A DNA stretch of 64,000 bases from Epiperipatus broadwayi (taxonomy: Eukaryota; Onychophora; Udeonychophora; Euonychophora; Peripatidae): positions 494,001 through 558,000 of the forward strand of contig JAQFVV010000112.1 in NCBI GenBank assembly GCA_028023455.1. The letters run 5' to 3'. The notes under the pieces are model-generated. The model saw nothing but the letters and a program-made list of their open reading frames with translations, searched no databases and was not told where the DNA came from. Positions 32,402 through 45,702 of this stretch are shown here, piece by piece. Position 1 is the first letter of the stretch. Every line of letters starts with the position of its first letter. The position numbers and the translations under genes were made by a program.

Positions 32402-32880
32402 TTTTACTAAACATTTGACCTTAAATTGTTCACTTTATTTAAATAATAAATCAATATAATACTTCTGTTAATATAACTTATAAAATACAATATAACAATT
32501 TGTCAATTGCTAAAACAGAGAATCATTAATATAAATAAAATAACTATTGCCAAGCGCTTTCAACTCCTATGAGTTTTTATCAAGGCAGTAAAAAACTCCT
32601 ATTTTCTCCTAAGTGATAAATTCAACATTTCATTGCATTGGCCAGGAACAACTAATCAGACAACTGGTTAATTTTGAATTAATAGCATAAGATGAATTTT
32701 GTATAAGATATGATTTTTTAATCTTGCATTTTTTATCGTATGTTTCATGCATTAATATTGCAAAATCCTTTGGACTAAATATATGACCTGTACTATTTTG
32801 TTGAACATAAAAAGCTGAATAAACTGTATCATTTCCCCTTGCTCTAATATATATATATATTGTAATGTTTATTTATATAT
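32402..32880 (-). repeat. Penelope-associated repeat, copy 1
   Basis: Antisense copy of the 320-bp segment at 62402-62722, nearly identical over its length. It ends at an (AT)n run (32857-32871) on one side and at the decayed hammerhead (32543-32589) on the other. An uninterrupted reading frame of about 70 codons crosses both copies, but the product is not recognised. The association with Penelope-like elements is inferred from the second copy, which adjoins one. Confidence 0.6.
32543..32589 (-). ncRNA. Hammerhead remnant, family 3
   Basis: Minus strand: ACTGCC, TTGATAA in place of CTGATGA, stem II ACTC-ATAG-GAGT, GAAA, GCGCTT, then GGCAATAGT. Stem I GCC/GGC pairs and stem III is the palindrome AGCGCT. 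Two core bases (C3 and G8) are changed, so it should be inactive. The layout is that of the other families. Confidence 0.55.
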
Positions 32881-33025
32881 GTTGCAAATAATTGGCATTT
32901 GGTAAAAGCTAAAAAATAAAAGTGTATTTAGATTTTTTTTTGACTAATTTCTTTTAAAAAAAATAACGTACAATGAAAGTTAAATTATTCTTCCATATTT
33001 TTTTAATGTAATTAGAAAAAATTAG

Positions 33026-33721
33026 AATTGGAGAGAACAAAAGACACATATTACCAATCTAGATAAGAGAAAGTAGAAATATTTCAACTAATTAAAGATG
33101 GCATAATTATGCTGAAAAAATAAAGACTTTGTAACATAAATTTTATAAAGAATGTAAAAGATTATCAACGTATATTTTGACAAACAAAAGATATGTGCAG
33201 AAGTCTGAAAACTGGACCTCTAGTATAAAAAGGAGGGATTCGGTTAGAGGAACTTTTTGGTTTAGCTGATATTCTTTTGGTTGGTTTTGGATTAAAGAAT
33301 CCAGACCACTCTACGATGAAAAAGTTATTCATACAAGAGTAGACCAGAGCTTTAGCTGACATCATTACTGATGGACACCAGAGAAGCTTACGCGACTAGC
33401 CTATGGAACCAGCACCAAGATCAACTAATACTCAAAGGCTGTGAGCTCAATTCAACCCCAAAAAACTATGCATAGTTATCTACAACCAGCGTGAATTCAC
33501 TAAAACTTACCGGTAAGACTATTTATTCCTGATTGTGACAAAATTAAACGTTTGCAAACAAGTCTTAAAATAATCCCGATATAGACATTAATTTTCTTAT
33601 TAAAGAGACTTTCGTTTAAATAATTTTATACAAGATCTTGGAAATGAATTGTAATAAGTGAACTTTATTAAATTACTTTATCCAACTGTTTTTTATAAAT
33701 TGATTCATGTTCTCTCCAATT
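33026..33721 (+). mobile_element. 0.7-kb element with 14-bp inverted ends and internal promoter
   Basis: AATTGGAGAGAACA (33026-33039) is exactly complementary to TGTTCTCTCCAATT (33708-33721). Inside, the TATA box at 33224-33232 is followed by about 290 bases of higher-GC leader-like sequence and a good splice donor (CCG/GTAAGACT at 33512). No long ORF. A DNA-transposon derivative or an unusual solo LTR would fit. Confidence 0.5.
33224..33255 (+). promoter_or_regulatory. TATA-type core promoter candidate
   Basis: TATAAAAAGGAGGGATTCGG stands out of AT-poor surroundings. A start near 33253-33258 would give a leader ending at the 33512 donor. It has the same orientation as the DGK gene, so an intronic alternative promoter is possible, but the flanking inverted repeats favour a transposon origin. 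Confidence 0.4.
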
Positions 33722-34269
33722 TAGTTAATTTGTAATTTAACTTACAAATATTTTTAGTTTGTTGGAATAAAAGAGATTTTACTTTTATCAACCTTTTTCA
33801 TTGTATGTTATTAATAATAGTTATTAATTATTATTGAATTTATTAATAATAGTTATTATTTTTTATTATTAAATCTATTAGTAGTTTAATAAGATTTAAA
33901 AACATAATTTACCTTTGCCAATATGTTTGAATAAGCCCAGGAATAATAATCTTAAAAAAATAATTCTCGTTACGGTATGATGCAATACCTATTAGTTTAA
34001 AAGTATTTTTTTTTGTTTGCCAGATGCTATGTGACAGTTCAGTGGGTTCTTGCAGAACTCTGGTGCCTTTCAAATAAATTAAAAGCTGATCTCATCAATA
34101 GCATAATTCTCAACAATTAATAGGCTGAGTTTGATCAGGAAATATAGTTATGTTTTTTTAAAAATAGAAGTACAACTTTCTTCTTTTCGACATAACTTGA
34201 TCAACTCATGCGCAGTTTATATCAGCGTGTAGAGGCTTAACAAAATGGAAAACGTTATAATATATATAT
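33722..34269. other. Intron sequence, nothing recognised
   Basis: AT-rich spacer ending in an (AT)n tract at 34258-34270 that borders the next LTR-like repeat. Confidence 0.5.
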
Positions 34270-36332
34270 TATAACAATCGGAATGAAAGTGAAGATCGAA
34301 TCTAACCGCAAAAACAATATCTGCAACTACCAGGGCGCCATCTAAGCATTTAAACCTAGAAAAATTTATAGAGTAGGCAGATATGCGCTGTTAAGATTCT
34401 ACTTTATTTAAATATTCCGATCGTTAGCCCAAGTCACTAGCTCAGCGGAGACGCAGAGATAAAAATCTATATCTTAATTTATATCTTAAATATCAATAAA
34501 TAAAATCCACTGCCAGAAATTAACACATAAAAATATTTATTTATGCACATATAAAATATTTAAATTTTGAGGAATAAGTTTAACATTTTAGATTTTTATA
34601 TTAACTTTTAATTTTACATTTAACTAAGTTTCAATGAGTTTAATATTTTATTTAGATAGTCAAGTATGAATAGACTACATAGATCTGCATTTGAAAAGAA
34701 AATATTCTTCCCTGATTTAACCTTAGGCAACAAATTTCGCAATCCACTGGCGCCAATCCATCTGATACATTCATGTATTCAATGTAGCATGATACGACAA
34801 CACAAAATACTATACTGTCAGGAATGGACATCTGAACAGTAAGTAGAATTAGAGAAGACATTGACTCTCCACCAACAGGAATGTTACATCTGTTGGCAAG
34901 TAGAACAATAAACAAAAAACTCCATAGGAATGGACTGCGGTCTTCTGCTGACTTACAAACCCATCCATAGGCAAACAGAAGGTGTGTGGCATATATATGC
35001 AATCCTGCCCGTAGCGGACCTCATACTACATCTACTAATTACACAAATATATCCAATCCATTGAGCCAATTCAACCACGAAACGAATAACCTAAGATTTC
35101 CCTCCCTTAATATAACTTTACAAAACTATATAGCCATTCACGCCCGACTTAAATTTAACATTTAGATACGTTCGCACAAATGCATTTTATACAATTTGTT
35201 TTAAAATGTTGAGTACAGATCAGCTGCACAGATTCCACGGTCAAAAACATTCCAAATTAAACACAACTGATCAAAATACAAAGTCATTGATAAACGTCAC
35301 TTGCATAGGGAATATACAAATCCCATTAGCATTCATCGTAAGATGCTTGCAGTGATATTGTTGACATATATTCTAATCGAATGTGAAAACCACAACATTA
35401 TCAACCGCTAACGAATCTATGCAACGTCTATACCCAACCTTAAATTCCCTCATTTAAAATTTAAACAACAAATAATTTATACAATAAGAGAAAAAAAAAT
35501 GGAAATGATTTTTATCAATCGGAAAACATATAAAATTAAACATTATTAATTTGATTTAAAAACTTACAAAAGTCAGATAAGAGTCCGTTTTAACATTTAA
35601 GTTGGCTTGTTTATCAATTTATAAAACTTGACGAAAGTTCTTAATTGATTTTAATAATTGTTCATTTCATATAGCTTATGGTAGAAGAGTCCAGGTTCCT
35701 GTTTTTAATTCCCGCGATGCCTCCATTGGAAGATAATGTTCTGGAGATGGCAATAGCTGGTTCAAGGTATCACAGTCTTTTCCTTTTTCTTTTTTAAATA
35801 GAGAGTGTGGTATGTGCGTCCTACCACAACTCTCAAACACACCACGCTGGAACTCCCTGAAAAAACTGTATTTCCCTTTTTATATTATCCACACAGATTC
35901 AATCAACAAAACGTCACTAATTCATCACTTTCGTTAGGGTCCGAGCCAAGGCTTAGTGCTTCCATTGGTCAAGCTAATTTCTCTTTATTTCTTATCTATC
36001 TTTCATCAGATCATTTTAATTATACAAGAGCCCATGGCTAGCTTGCTTTTCAAACAATTTATAAACAATCATTTCCATTTACAGATTACAAGAATTAATT
36101 AATACCTGTTTTTATTTTTAAATCTTATACTTTTTTTTTATATAAAAAAGTACGTTCAAATACTTATTTATTTGTTTTTTTAAAAAAAAATATTTTTAAA
36201 GTTTGGCATCTGTGCGAATGTATATACGTTTAACAAACATTTTAATTTTAGCGTTTAGTTTTTTACTTTTATTTGCGAACTTTTAAGTTTTTATTTTAAA
36301 TTAATGTAACGACATATTTATATATCGTTACA
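34270..36332. mobile_element. 2.1-kb LTR-like repeat, copy 1
   Basis: Related to 43568-45701 over ordered blocks (GGGCGCCATCT, CTAGAAAAATTTATA, AGTAGGCAGATATG, AATCCAATCC or CCTTGA, CCCTCCC and TAATATAACTTTACAAA). It starts TATAACAATC and ends ATCGTTACA, both ends abutting AT repeats. It lacks any ORF with family motifs. The end structure and the lack of coding sequence suggest a solo LTR of an unusually long-LTR element. Confidence 0.6.
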
Positions 36333-39300
36333 ATATATTGTACCTAACTGAAGTCTCACTTAGGTCCAATAGGTGATCAAGGTTATCTTGGCTTAACCTT
36401 TTGTTTAAAATTTCGGATTGTTAAAAAAATAATGATGATAAAAATGGAAATTAACTTAGTTAATGATTAAAATAGGATAATCTAAATATTTCAATGGTAT
36501 TGGTTTGATAAGGGATGCTAGATAATGATTTGAATTAAAAGAAATATCAGAAATAGTTGGGAATTGATAAATGGTATTAAATGTATTTTAAAATAACTAC
36601 TGTATAATTCAACTCAATGTTTAAATAATAATAATTTGATATTATAAATAAGTTGGAATAATATTAAGTAATAAATTTAAAGAAATAATCTGTAAATTAT
36701 TTTTTTTAAATGGTATAATAATATTTATCAGATGTAATTTAGTAGCATTCTACTTATAAAATTATTTTGAATTAAATATTCATTAACATTTTATTGTTGT
36801 AGTTTTAAAAATAACTTTTAAATAATTAATGTGCGTTCATATCATGTACGTGAGAATATGTTTGCCTGCAAGAATGATATGTAAACATAAGAATAAAAAA
36901 AATGATTTAATTCCAATATTGATTAAAAAAATAAAACAAATGAATGAGTAGAATTATTAGAATAAAATATTATTAAAAATAATACATAGCGTTTGTTAAT
37001 AATGAATTTTTGACTTTGCAGTTGGGAGTCATGTGGTATGATATAATAAGACTAATTATGTCAGTAAATTGATTTTACAGCTGAATTGTCAAGAATATTA
37101 AAGTTTAAAAAAATAATTTCATTGGTTTAGACCAAGGAATTGATCAAAAGGGGAGGGGGTATTAAAGATTATACTATAAAACAGGGATCCAGGTGTCATT
37201 CAGGGGCTGATCTGATTTTTAATTCTACAAGTAGTTGAATCCTAGAATTTCTGTAATAAAAAGTTGTAATTTTATAAAACTATTATTTTAAAAGTAAAAG
37301 TATGATTTTTAAAATCATTATATAAAATCGTCTTCTAGAAATGAAGTGCTGAATATAAAAAAGGTAATCCATTTTCTGATGATTAAATTACAATTGAAAC
37401 ATTAAAATTACAGTAAAGTGTTTGAAGAAAATGCAGCATCTCATATTTTATCTACTTTTGATCTATTTATTTTTCTTTATTTAGAAGTAAAACTTAAATC
37501 ATTAAGTATTGTTATGGCTAAAGAATTTATTGCTCTAAACTATAGTATATCTTTTATCAAATTAAAAATACAAGTGAAAAAGAAATTAAAAAAAAAAACA
37601 TTTCAAACATTTTAAAATATTAAAATGGAAATGCATCAGTGTCTTTATAAATTAAAATTGACATTAAATTTAATATTGCCTTATTAAAACATAATATATA
37701 CATGTAAATATGCTCTTAACAGAATAATATTTCTGAGGAAAATATGTATTTTAAAATACTAATTCTTGTTTATGCCAGTAGTATGAAAAGAATTTGTTTG
37801 GAAGTAAAACTATAAAAGAATTTAAAAATATTATTAATGAACTTGTCTCTGTCAAATAGGTAATGTTTTGTTATAGTTGCCAGTACTTATAAGTAACTTT
37901 ATGACCGTTGATTTTAGCTCTTAAACGGAGGAATGTCTTAATTATAAAAGAAATCTATTCTTATGTTTAAAAAAATAAAAGGAAATTTGTTTAAAAAAAT
38001 ACATTTTGGAATATTAAGAAATGTTTTTAAAAAAAAAGAGCTCTATTTTTAAAAAAAAATGCGTTTATCTAAAAAAGAACAGTGAAGGTTAACTAAAAAT
38101 ATATATTATAATTATTACATGTTTGAACCTATGATTATAAATATAAAAACATGTACTCAGCTGAAGAATTTATTTTTACAATGCTAGCTTATGCTTATTA
38201 TACTTATACTTATGCTACTCAGCTGAAGAATTTATTTTCCAATGCCAACTTATGTTTATGCTCATGATATTTTATTATTTTAATATTTAAAATTATCTTT
38301 AAAGATAAAAGAAAGTGAAAGTGTTTATATAAAGAACTACTGAATATTTTTGTTTTGAAAATCATTGCCATGTTTATAAATATTTGACTGAAGCTTCGAA
38401 TCCGGATAGATGAATTGACCTGAATACATATTTTAAACGGATGTATTATTTTTTTTGCTGAATACATATTTTAAACGGATGTATTATTTTTTTTGTTGTT
38501 GTTTGTTTTATTGGTTTTAAAAAAAAATGACACCATAAAAAAATATTTATGCCATATATTTTGTGTAACACTTTTAGCATAAATATACAGGTAAACTAGG
38601 GTTATAATTTTAAAATGTAATATGTCTATTAGAATGAGCAAATGTTTTGCTATTCTCAAGTGAATTTATTTTATTTATTAAGCATTTTACAAGCTAGGTT
38701 CTGTTTTAAAAAAAATCATTTATAGAAAATTTAAATATCACAGTCTTAGTTTATTATAAATGGGATGTTTTACTCAGTTTTAGTTTAAATTTACCAAAGA
38801 AGTTTATCAGAGAGTATCCATTCCTTTGTTTTATGAATATTATATTAATAATAACTACAAATATTTTTATATGCATCGAGAAGTAAATATTCTTGCATTT
38901 AATTTGCAATTTTAAAAGTCTACTAGTTAATATATATATATATTTTAGTATGTAATATTTTACTATGTGTGCATTGTACCTTGCCTAGAATTTTATATGC
39001 ATTTAATTTTAAAGTATTTCTCATAGTAGTCACTTGACAGTGTATTTTGTTGGTTCAAACATTGAATACATTTTGTACTTTTAAACTTTTTAGGAATAAC
39101 TTAGTTAATTCAAGTGAAGTATATATCTTGCTATTAGTTCGGAATTGTTAGCCTCATAGAGTTAGGCTTAGTTAATAATTTTTGAATATTCTTATGGAGT
39201 AGATAATGTCCTCCATCCTTATTATATTGTATTTCCATGATTTGCTAGTGCTTGTCCCCAAAAGAGGCTTATTATATTGTATTTTTCAGTGATGATAATC

Positions 39301-41381
39301 ACATTTATAAGCATTGAAAATCCCATGAGAGAGGATTGTGCTTTCTTGGTGCATTTTTCTATTCCCAGATGTACTGTAGAAGAGTTCCAGACATCTTAAT
39401 TTTTGCCTCGAAGTTAGGTATTTTTGAAAGCCACCATATTCTTTTTCAGTTCTGAGGAGCCTAGTATTTTTTATATTTTTTTTCCTATCATTCATAATGA
39501 CTTAATGCTAATTCCACCACAGTAGGTGATGTTGCATTTGTTTTAGATTTGTGATGACAAGATATGCTTGTTTGAGGAAATTTATTTCTTCAGGTAATGG
39601 CAGTTAATTTATGGCTCATAGGTATATCAATGTTTGAAATGTGGTACTATGATAGTTTTATCATGCACAAACTAACCAACAATAAGTTATATTTATTTTA
39701 AAGTATGTTAAATATGCATATGGTATAAGTGGCAATTCACACATACTAATTTAATATTTTCATCTAGAGTTTCGCTACTGGGTTTGTAATTCTGTTACAT
39801 TATTAACTTTAAAACATTGAGGGAATAATTTATGTGGACTAAATTTATTTAAAAGAGTATAACTGATCTCTGATGAATGAATGTCCCATACACTTAACTT
39901 AGTTTTATTTTAAGATTAGCTTAGTCTAATTTAAAAATATATCATTAGTTTAATATTAGTTATGTCAGTATAACTAGTTGTAGTTTTCAAAATATATGCT
40001 TTTCCAACTTAGTGTTTGTTAAGTTTAGGATTATAAAATTAAGTTAGAGGTTCAAATATAAACCTAGTTGAGTGTGTTATTCTGATTACTAGATGACACC
40101 ATAATGTTTTTAATTATTTTAATTAAAAAAATAGTAGTGTGCTTATTAAATACAGACATTATAATTAAAGTTAAAGATTGTAAAATCTCTATTTATTAAA
40201 AGAGATTAAAATTGAATAGCCTTAGTCTGTTATTAAGTATACTAATGTAAACTAAAGGAAATTGTTAAAAGTCAAAATACTTATATTAAATCCCAGTGTG
40301 ATATTGGCAATGTTTGTACTCCATTACATTTGTAAGCATTTCTTATTGTTCTTAATAAACCAAATTATTATTATTTCAAAAGTTTTGTTTTGTTTGTTTT
40401 GCTTTTATATGAAAATATATTATTGTCTTGGGTTCCAAATTCACAAAATCTTAAATTTCTAAAGTTTATTAAATCTTCAATTCAGAAGTTTACAAATATA
40501 TCATAAAGTTAATTAAATATATTTGATATTGTCTTGAAAATTAGAAAGCTATGTTAAAATAAGTGATTCTCATATTAAATCACAATAATAGATAATTGCA
40601 TTATAGCAGATACTTAATTAAATGCTTAGTTAAAAGTTTATTTTAAATTATCAGTATATCTTTTCAGACTTAAGGTTATGCAATATCAGATTAAGAATAT
40701 AAGTACTTAAAAAGAATATTTTTAATTATTGTTATTTTAAAAGCTGCACATTATATTATATTCATTGCACATCATCTGTATCATCTTAAATCTTGTATGT
40801 CTAAAGAATTTAATCCATCTGCATTTGAGGTCTTGAGTAGGTTGTCTGTGAGTATGAGAAAGGCATAAAAAGTACCCTTGCTCTTTTCTTTGCTCGAGTA
40901 ATATCTTAGATAATAGGCCATTATTAGTTTAAATTTAAATTGTTTTATTAAGATTGTGAATTAATATTGTTTTGTATATTATTTTAAGATTGCATCATCA
41001 GGTTGTTATTTTGTGATCAGCTAAGATATTACTTATTTGTTTATTAATCTCAGAAATTCTTTAATAGGCAACTTAACTTAAACTTTTAATTTTACACAAG
41101 AGTTTAGTTTAGAAATCCCTGAGATTATTTACTCTTGTTGTTTTATTAAATAAAATTTAGTAAGATAATCTTTCTAATCAAAGTATCATTATTCTCATTC
41201 AGAGAGTGTATGATCTATTGGTAGGACTAATATGGTAAGCATTGATTAGTGATTTTAGATAATCTTTTGTATGGTTTAGTAGATTATTAATATGCTGTAG
41301 TAGTTATAGTTCATCAGTATTGGATTTGATCTTTATTTGATTATACATCTCTGGATCATCATCTCTTTTCTTTAAATTTAT
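36333..41381. other. Intron sequence with short local duplications
   Basis: About 5 kb of AT-rich intron. It contains a partial duplication of CTCAGCTGAAGAATTTATTT near 38157 and 38218, and an exact 39-base tandem duplication at 38422-38500 (CTGAATACATATTTTAAACG start). No gene or transposon identified. Confidence 0.5.
38422..38500. repeat. 39-bp tandem duplication
   Basis: Two adjacent copies of a unit from CTGAATACATATTTTAAACG through GTATTATTTTTTTTG. They appear identical, so the duplication is recent. Confidence 0.85.
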
Positions 41382-41614
41382 TGTAACCCCACTGAGCCGA
41401 GTCGTTAAGAGTCTCTCATTTCATCCCATTTCATTTCAGTTTCTTTACTTATTTCATTTCATTTTCTTTTCATATCATTTTCACCATCTTTCTTCTCTTT
41501 CCATCTCTATCCATTCTTTTCTTTTCTCTCTCTCTCATTTTCGTTCTCTTCTTCATTTCCTTTTCTTTCATTTTTTTTCCCTCACTCTCTCTCCTCTATT
41601 TTTTTTAGGTTACA
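41382..41614. repeat. Pyrimidine-rich block with TGTAACC/GGTTACA ends
   Basis: A 233-base C/T-rich segment (many CATTTC, TTTCT and CTCTCTC strings) starts TGTAACC and ends in the exact complement GGTTACA, abutting an (AT)n run. The ends resemble those of the LTR-like repeats nearby (TGTAAC...GTTACA), so it may be a very short relative. Confidence 0.5.
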
Positions 41615-43567
41615 ATATATATATATTGTAGGAGTATATATATATACTCATACATACATGTAATCAATATGTATAGATTATATTTGCATTATTATTATAT
41701 TTATGAAAATAAATACATAACTTATTAAGTTCGTATTTTTCATTCTTTAAAATGAAAAAAAGACGTTGTTGACAAAAGACTGTTGACAAGGTGATAAATG
41801 ATCTCTGGTTTCACAGTTTATCGAATTAAAGGAAATGAAATTAACTTAGTGTTTAATATCAAATTGTTATTGCAACAAGGTAGAATGTGCATGCTTCAGC
41901 AAGCTGATGGAGCAAGATATAATATATTAATTCTATTATTTTTGTTAGAAGAATAAGGATTCTATTTTTTGTCAGCTATATCCTCGTAAAAACTTCTACT
42001 ATGTTTGATTTCAAAGAACAGTGTAAGTTGAAGTTTATATTTTGAACAATTTAATACTCATTAGAAGAAATTTCTAATATTTGTTCAAAGAAAGTAATCT
42101 AAATATATTTTCATGTTCTATAAAAATTGTTTGAATTACATGTTTTAAAATCTGAACGGCATTTTAAAAAAAAGAACATGTTTATAAAAACTTCATTCAA
42201 ATTTGGTGTACTTTACATTATAAAGAAAATGCAAAGCGGCTAGAACACAAATTTATCATGGGATAGATAAAATGCACTTGCCTAATCAAATATATATGTG
42301 GGAATAACATCATTTGCTGAATGCCTTAAAATTATAAAGAAATTAGATCTTCAAAATGGAATTATGAATGCCTTAAAATTATAAAGAAATTAGATCTTCA
42401 AAATGGAATTATAATCATTAATGAAGATGAATATAAAGAGTAAACTAAATGTCAACTTAGGATATCCTAATATTATTCTCTTTAATGCTTAACAACGAAG
42501 GAATCAAAAAACAGCATCTTCTAAGGATTTTCATTCACGAGGAACATTAACTTTTGTAAATACCATTTAAGATTTTTTGAAAGTTATAATTAGGAAAAGT
42601 TAATTTCATTTTCTTTATCATTGTATTTATTTTATTATAAAAATGAATAATAAGAGATAATTAATAATTTAACATATTTTTGTTTTTATTTATGATTAAT
42701 AAAGATTTAAATATCGGTTAATAAATGTTAATTTGGGAAAGGGATAATGTGAACTTAGAGGTAAGAGATTAAATTATTTTTAAATCCACATATTATTATT
42801 TTCTATGACATGACACTACATTGTTTATACTAATCTAAATAGTTTAATAACAGTAATGTATGATAAATGAATAAATGATTAACATTGTTGTGAAGTATAT
42901 ATTTTTATATTAATAAATATAAATTACAGACAATCATTTTAACGAATGAAGGTATTATATACAAATGATTGGATTATTATTTGTATAACCCAATTATTGT
43001 AAAATAGTGTTAATATAAATGTCTAAATATTAGGATACTTATATTTTATATACATTGTAAAAATCACGTAGTGTTATAGGTTTAGAAAATATATCTACCG
43101 TAAGCAAAGAGAATATTTATATTTTTAATATAAGGAGGTACATATATAAATTTTTTTTATATATATTGTAAACTTTAAATTATTTAATTGTTAAATAAAT
43201 AATTATGTTTTTTATATTAAATGAAGTCTTAAATTTTGTTTTATTTGATTTAAAGAGTTAGTGAGATTCGTTGTTAATATTACTTTAAAATATTGATAGG
43301 AACCCCTGAATAAAGTAAATTGTTAAACTTCCCTGAAGTCGAAATCTGAGCATAACAGTAAAGTTAATGAAGGTGAAAATTGATTTGATGTGGTTTAGAT
43401 ATAATTTTTTTTAATAATATATTAGTTATTAGGAACAAATATAGTTTTATATCAAAATTAAATCACATCATTCGTGGCATCCTATATGAAGACCTTAAAT
43501 CTGACTATAGTGAGATGCGACTGCCTTAACTTATCTTGTTGAGAGGGTGCATACCGTTACAATATAT
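41615..43567. other. Intron sequence with a 47-bp tandem duplication
   Basis: AT-rich. At 42318-42412 a 47-base unit containing GCCTTAAAATTATAAAGAAA is tandemly duplicated. No gene seen. Confidence 0.5.
42318..42412. repeat. 47-bp tandem duplication
   Basis: Two adjacent copies of a segment beginning GAATGCCTTAAAATTATAAA and ending CAAAATGGAATTAT, apparently identical. Confidence 0.85.
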
Positions 43568-45701
43568 TGTAATGATCCAGAGAAAGTGCCTAACATAATC
43601 TGCACTAAGGGCGCCATCTAGGCATTTGAACCTAGAAAAATTTATAAAGTAGGCAGATATGTAAGTCAAAAAAAAATTTTTTTTATTTTATATATTTTGA
43701 TATCCGGTCATTAGCCCATTGTCACTAGCTCAGTGGAACAGCAGAGATTTATATTTTATATTAAATTCCTATCTAAGATATATAAAAAAAGGAATAAAAT
43801 AAGCCACTGCCAGTAATTATACACACAAAGATTTAACGCACATATAAATTTTGAATCATTTTAACATTACTTTTACTTTATAATTTTAACTTGATTTTAG
43901 AATTTGATTTTACATTTTAATTTTTATAAGTTTGCATTTTAATTTTTATAAGTCCACACAGATGGATTTATAAAATGTGTTTTTAATATTGAGTATATAG
44001 ATCGGTTACATAGATTACACGGTTAAAAAAACATTTCAAAATAAACATAAACGATCAAAATACAAAGTCATTGATACCGTCAATTGCATAGGGAATACAA
44101 GAAGCCCAATGGTATTCATCATAAGATACTGCACTGACACCAATAACTTAAAAGACATCTGAATAAATACATTTTAGATACTCACCGTAAGGTATCATTA
44201 TTTATCGAATGTCTATATATTTTGATCAAATATGAAAACCAAAAACATAATTAACCGATAACGAATCCATGCAACGTTCATACCCAACTTAAATTTAATG
44301 CATTTTTATTTAGAGTGTCGAGTATGAATAGACTACATAGATTTGCATTTGAAAGAAAATATTCTATCCTTATTTAACCTTAGACCAAAAGTTCGCAGCT
44401 AAACTGGCGTCAATCCATCTGATATATCGATGTGTTCAATGTAATACGAAATACGACAGCACAATTAGGTTAAGAGAAGAAATTGCTTCTCATCAGATAG
44501 GAATACTACATCTATTTGACAAGAAGAGCAATAAAAAAAAAACTCAATAGGAAGGAACTGCGGTCATTTTGCCGACTTATGAATCGCATTCCATAGGCCA
44601 AAAAAGAAGTGTGCAGCTTATAAAGTGATTCTGCCTGTAGCGAATCTCGTACTACATCTACTAATTACACCAATATATCCAATCCCTTGACCTAATTTAA
44701 CTACAAAACAAATAACCCAAGATTACCCTCCCCTAATATAACTTTACAAATCTATATAGCCATTCATGCCCGACTTAAGTTTAACATTTATATAATTTAA
44801 TTTAACGAAAAACAAAACTGTCATAATAAAACTTAAAATAACAAAAAAAATAAATGAATGGAAATGATTTTACAAAAGAAATACATCAAATAAAATTATA
44901 ACTAATTAATAAATAATTTAGTTTGGTCAGATAGGATTCTATTTCTATAAATTAAATACTGGGAAAGTTTATATTTTAGAGTTCTTAGTGTTTTTGAATT
45001 AATATTCATTTAAGTTCATAATGTGCTTATGGTTTTAGAAATGTTCATCTTTTACAGTTGCTTGCCATTTGAAATCCAGCGTTAAATCCCCCGATGATCC
45101 TATGGTCCTCAATACAAGAAAAGTGATGTTTCATTTTTTTTTTTTTATAACAACTGAAGGAATTGAAAGTGCGTCTTTCAATCCCTTCACCTCCAACTCT
45201 GCATTAACACATATCTGTCCTCTCATAATAACTAACTAATAATTTCCAAACTTTTCCTTTTATATTAATTTTAAGGATTCAATTTACATTACGTCATCGA
45301 TGTGATGGTCCTTTCGCTGAGGTACGATTCCATTGTTTTTCTTTCCTATCTGACTTTTGCTTATACATTTTAAATGCCCAAGGGCTAGTTTATATTTAAC
45401 TAATTAAAAACAATCATTTCCATTTTCGGATTAACTAATGTGTTTTCCAAACTTAAAGATATATTTTTATCTTTAAATCTTTACTGACAATTTAGTTTTA
45501 AAATACTTTTTTCTTTTTTTTTAATAACGTTTCTTTTTAATATTTTTTTTTTTCATCTGTGCGATTATATATATATTTGAGTTTAGTTGATATTTAATTT
45601 CAATTTTTAATTCTTAAACAAAAGAAGTTTTTATTTGCGAACTTTTCTTTTTTCGTGTTTAATAAAAAAAAAATAATGTAACGACATCTATGCCCGTTAC
45701 A
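43568..45701. mobile_element. 2.1-kb LTR-like repeat, copy 2
   Basis: Starts TGTAATGATCCAGAG and ends ATGCCCGTTACA. ATAT lies directly on both sides (43564-43567 and 45702-45705), a possible 4-bp target duplication inside AT repeats. It shares many blocks with 34270-36332. No coding capacity; TG...CA ends favour a solo LTR. It directly abuts the palindromic Penelope fragments. Confidence 0.65.
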
Positions 45702-45702
45702 A

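Larger units (their letters stand above)
29276..32500. other. Start of the 34.7-kb intron
   Basis: AT-rich intron. The hammerhead family 2 tandem (29900-30712) is the only recognised element. From 30713 to 32500 there is nothing I can identify; an open frame at 31036-31320 on the minus strand is F/I/K-rich and lacks any family motif. Confidence 0.5.

Noticed and set aside
35673-35768. Exon-like stretch after ATAG with an open frame ending AAG/GTATCA
   Set aside because: It lies inside the 2.1-kb LTR-like repeat, and the related repeat at 45058-45120 has a similar but non-coding segment. It does not match the expected DGK sequence following LPDLQ.
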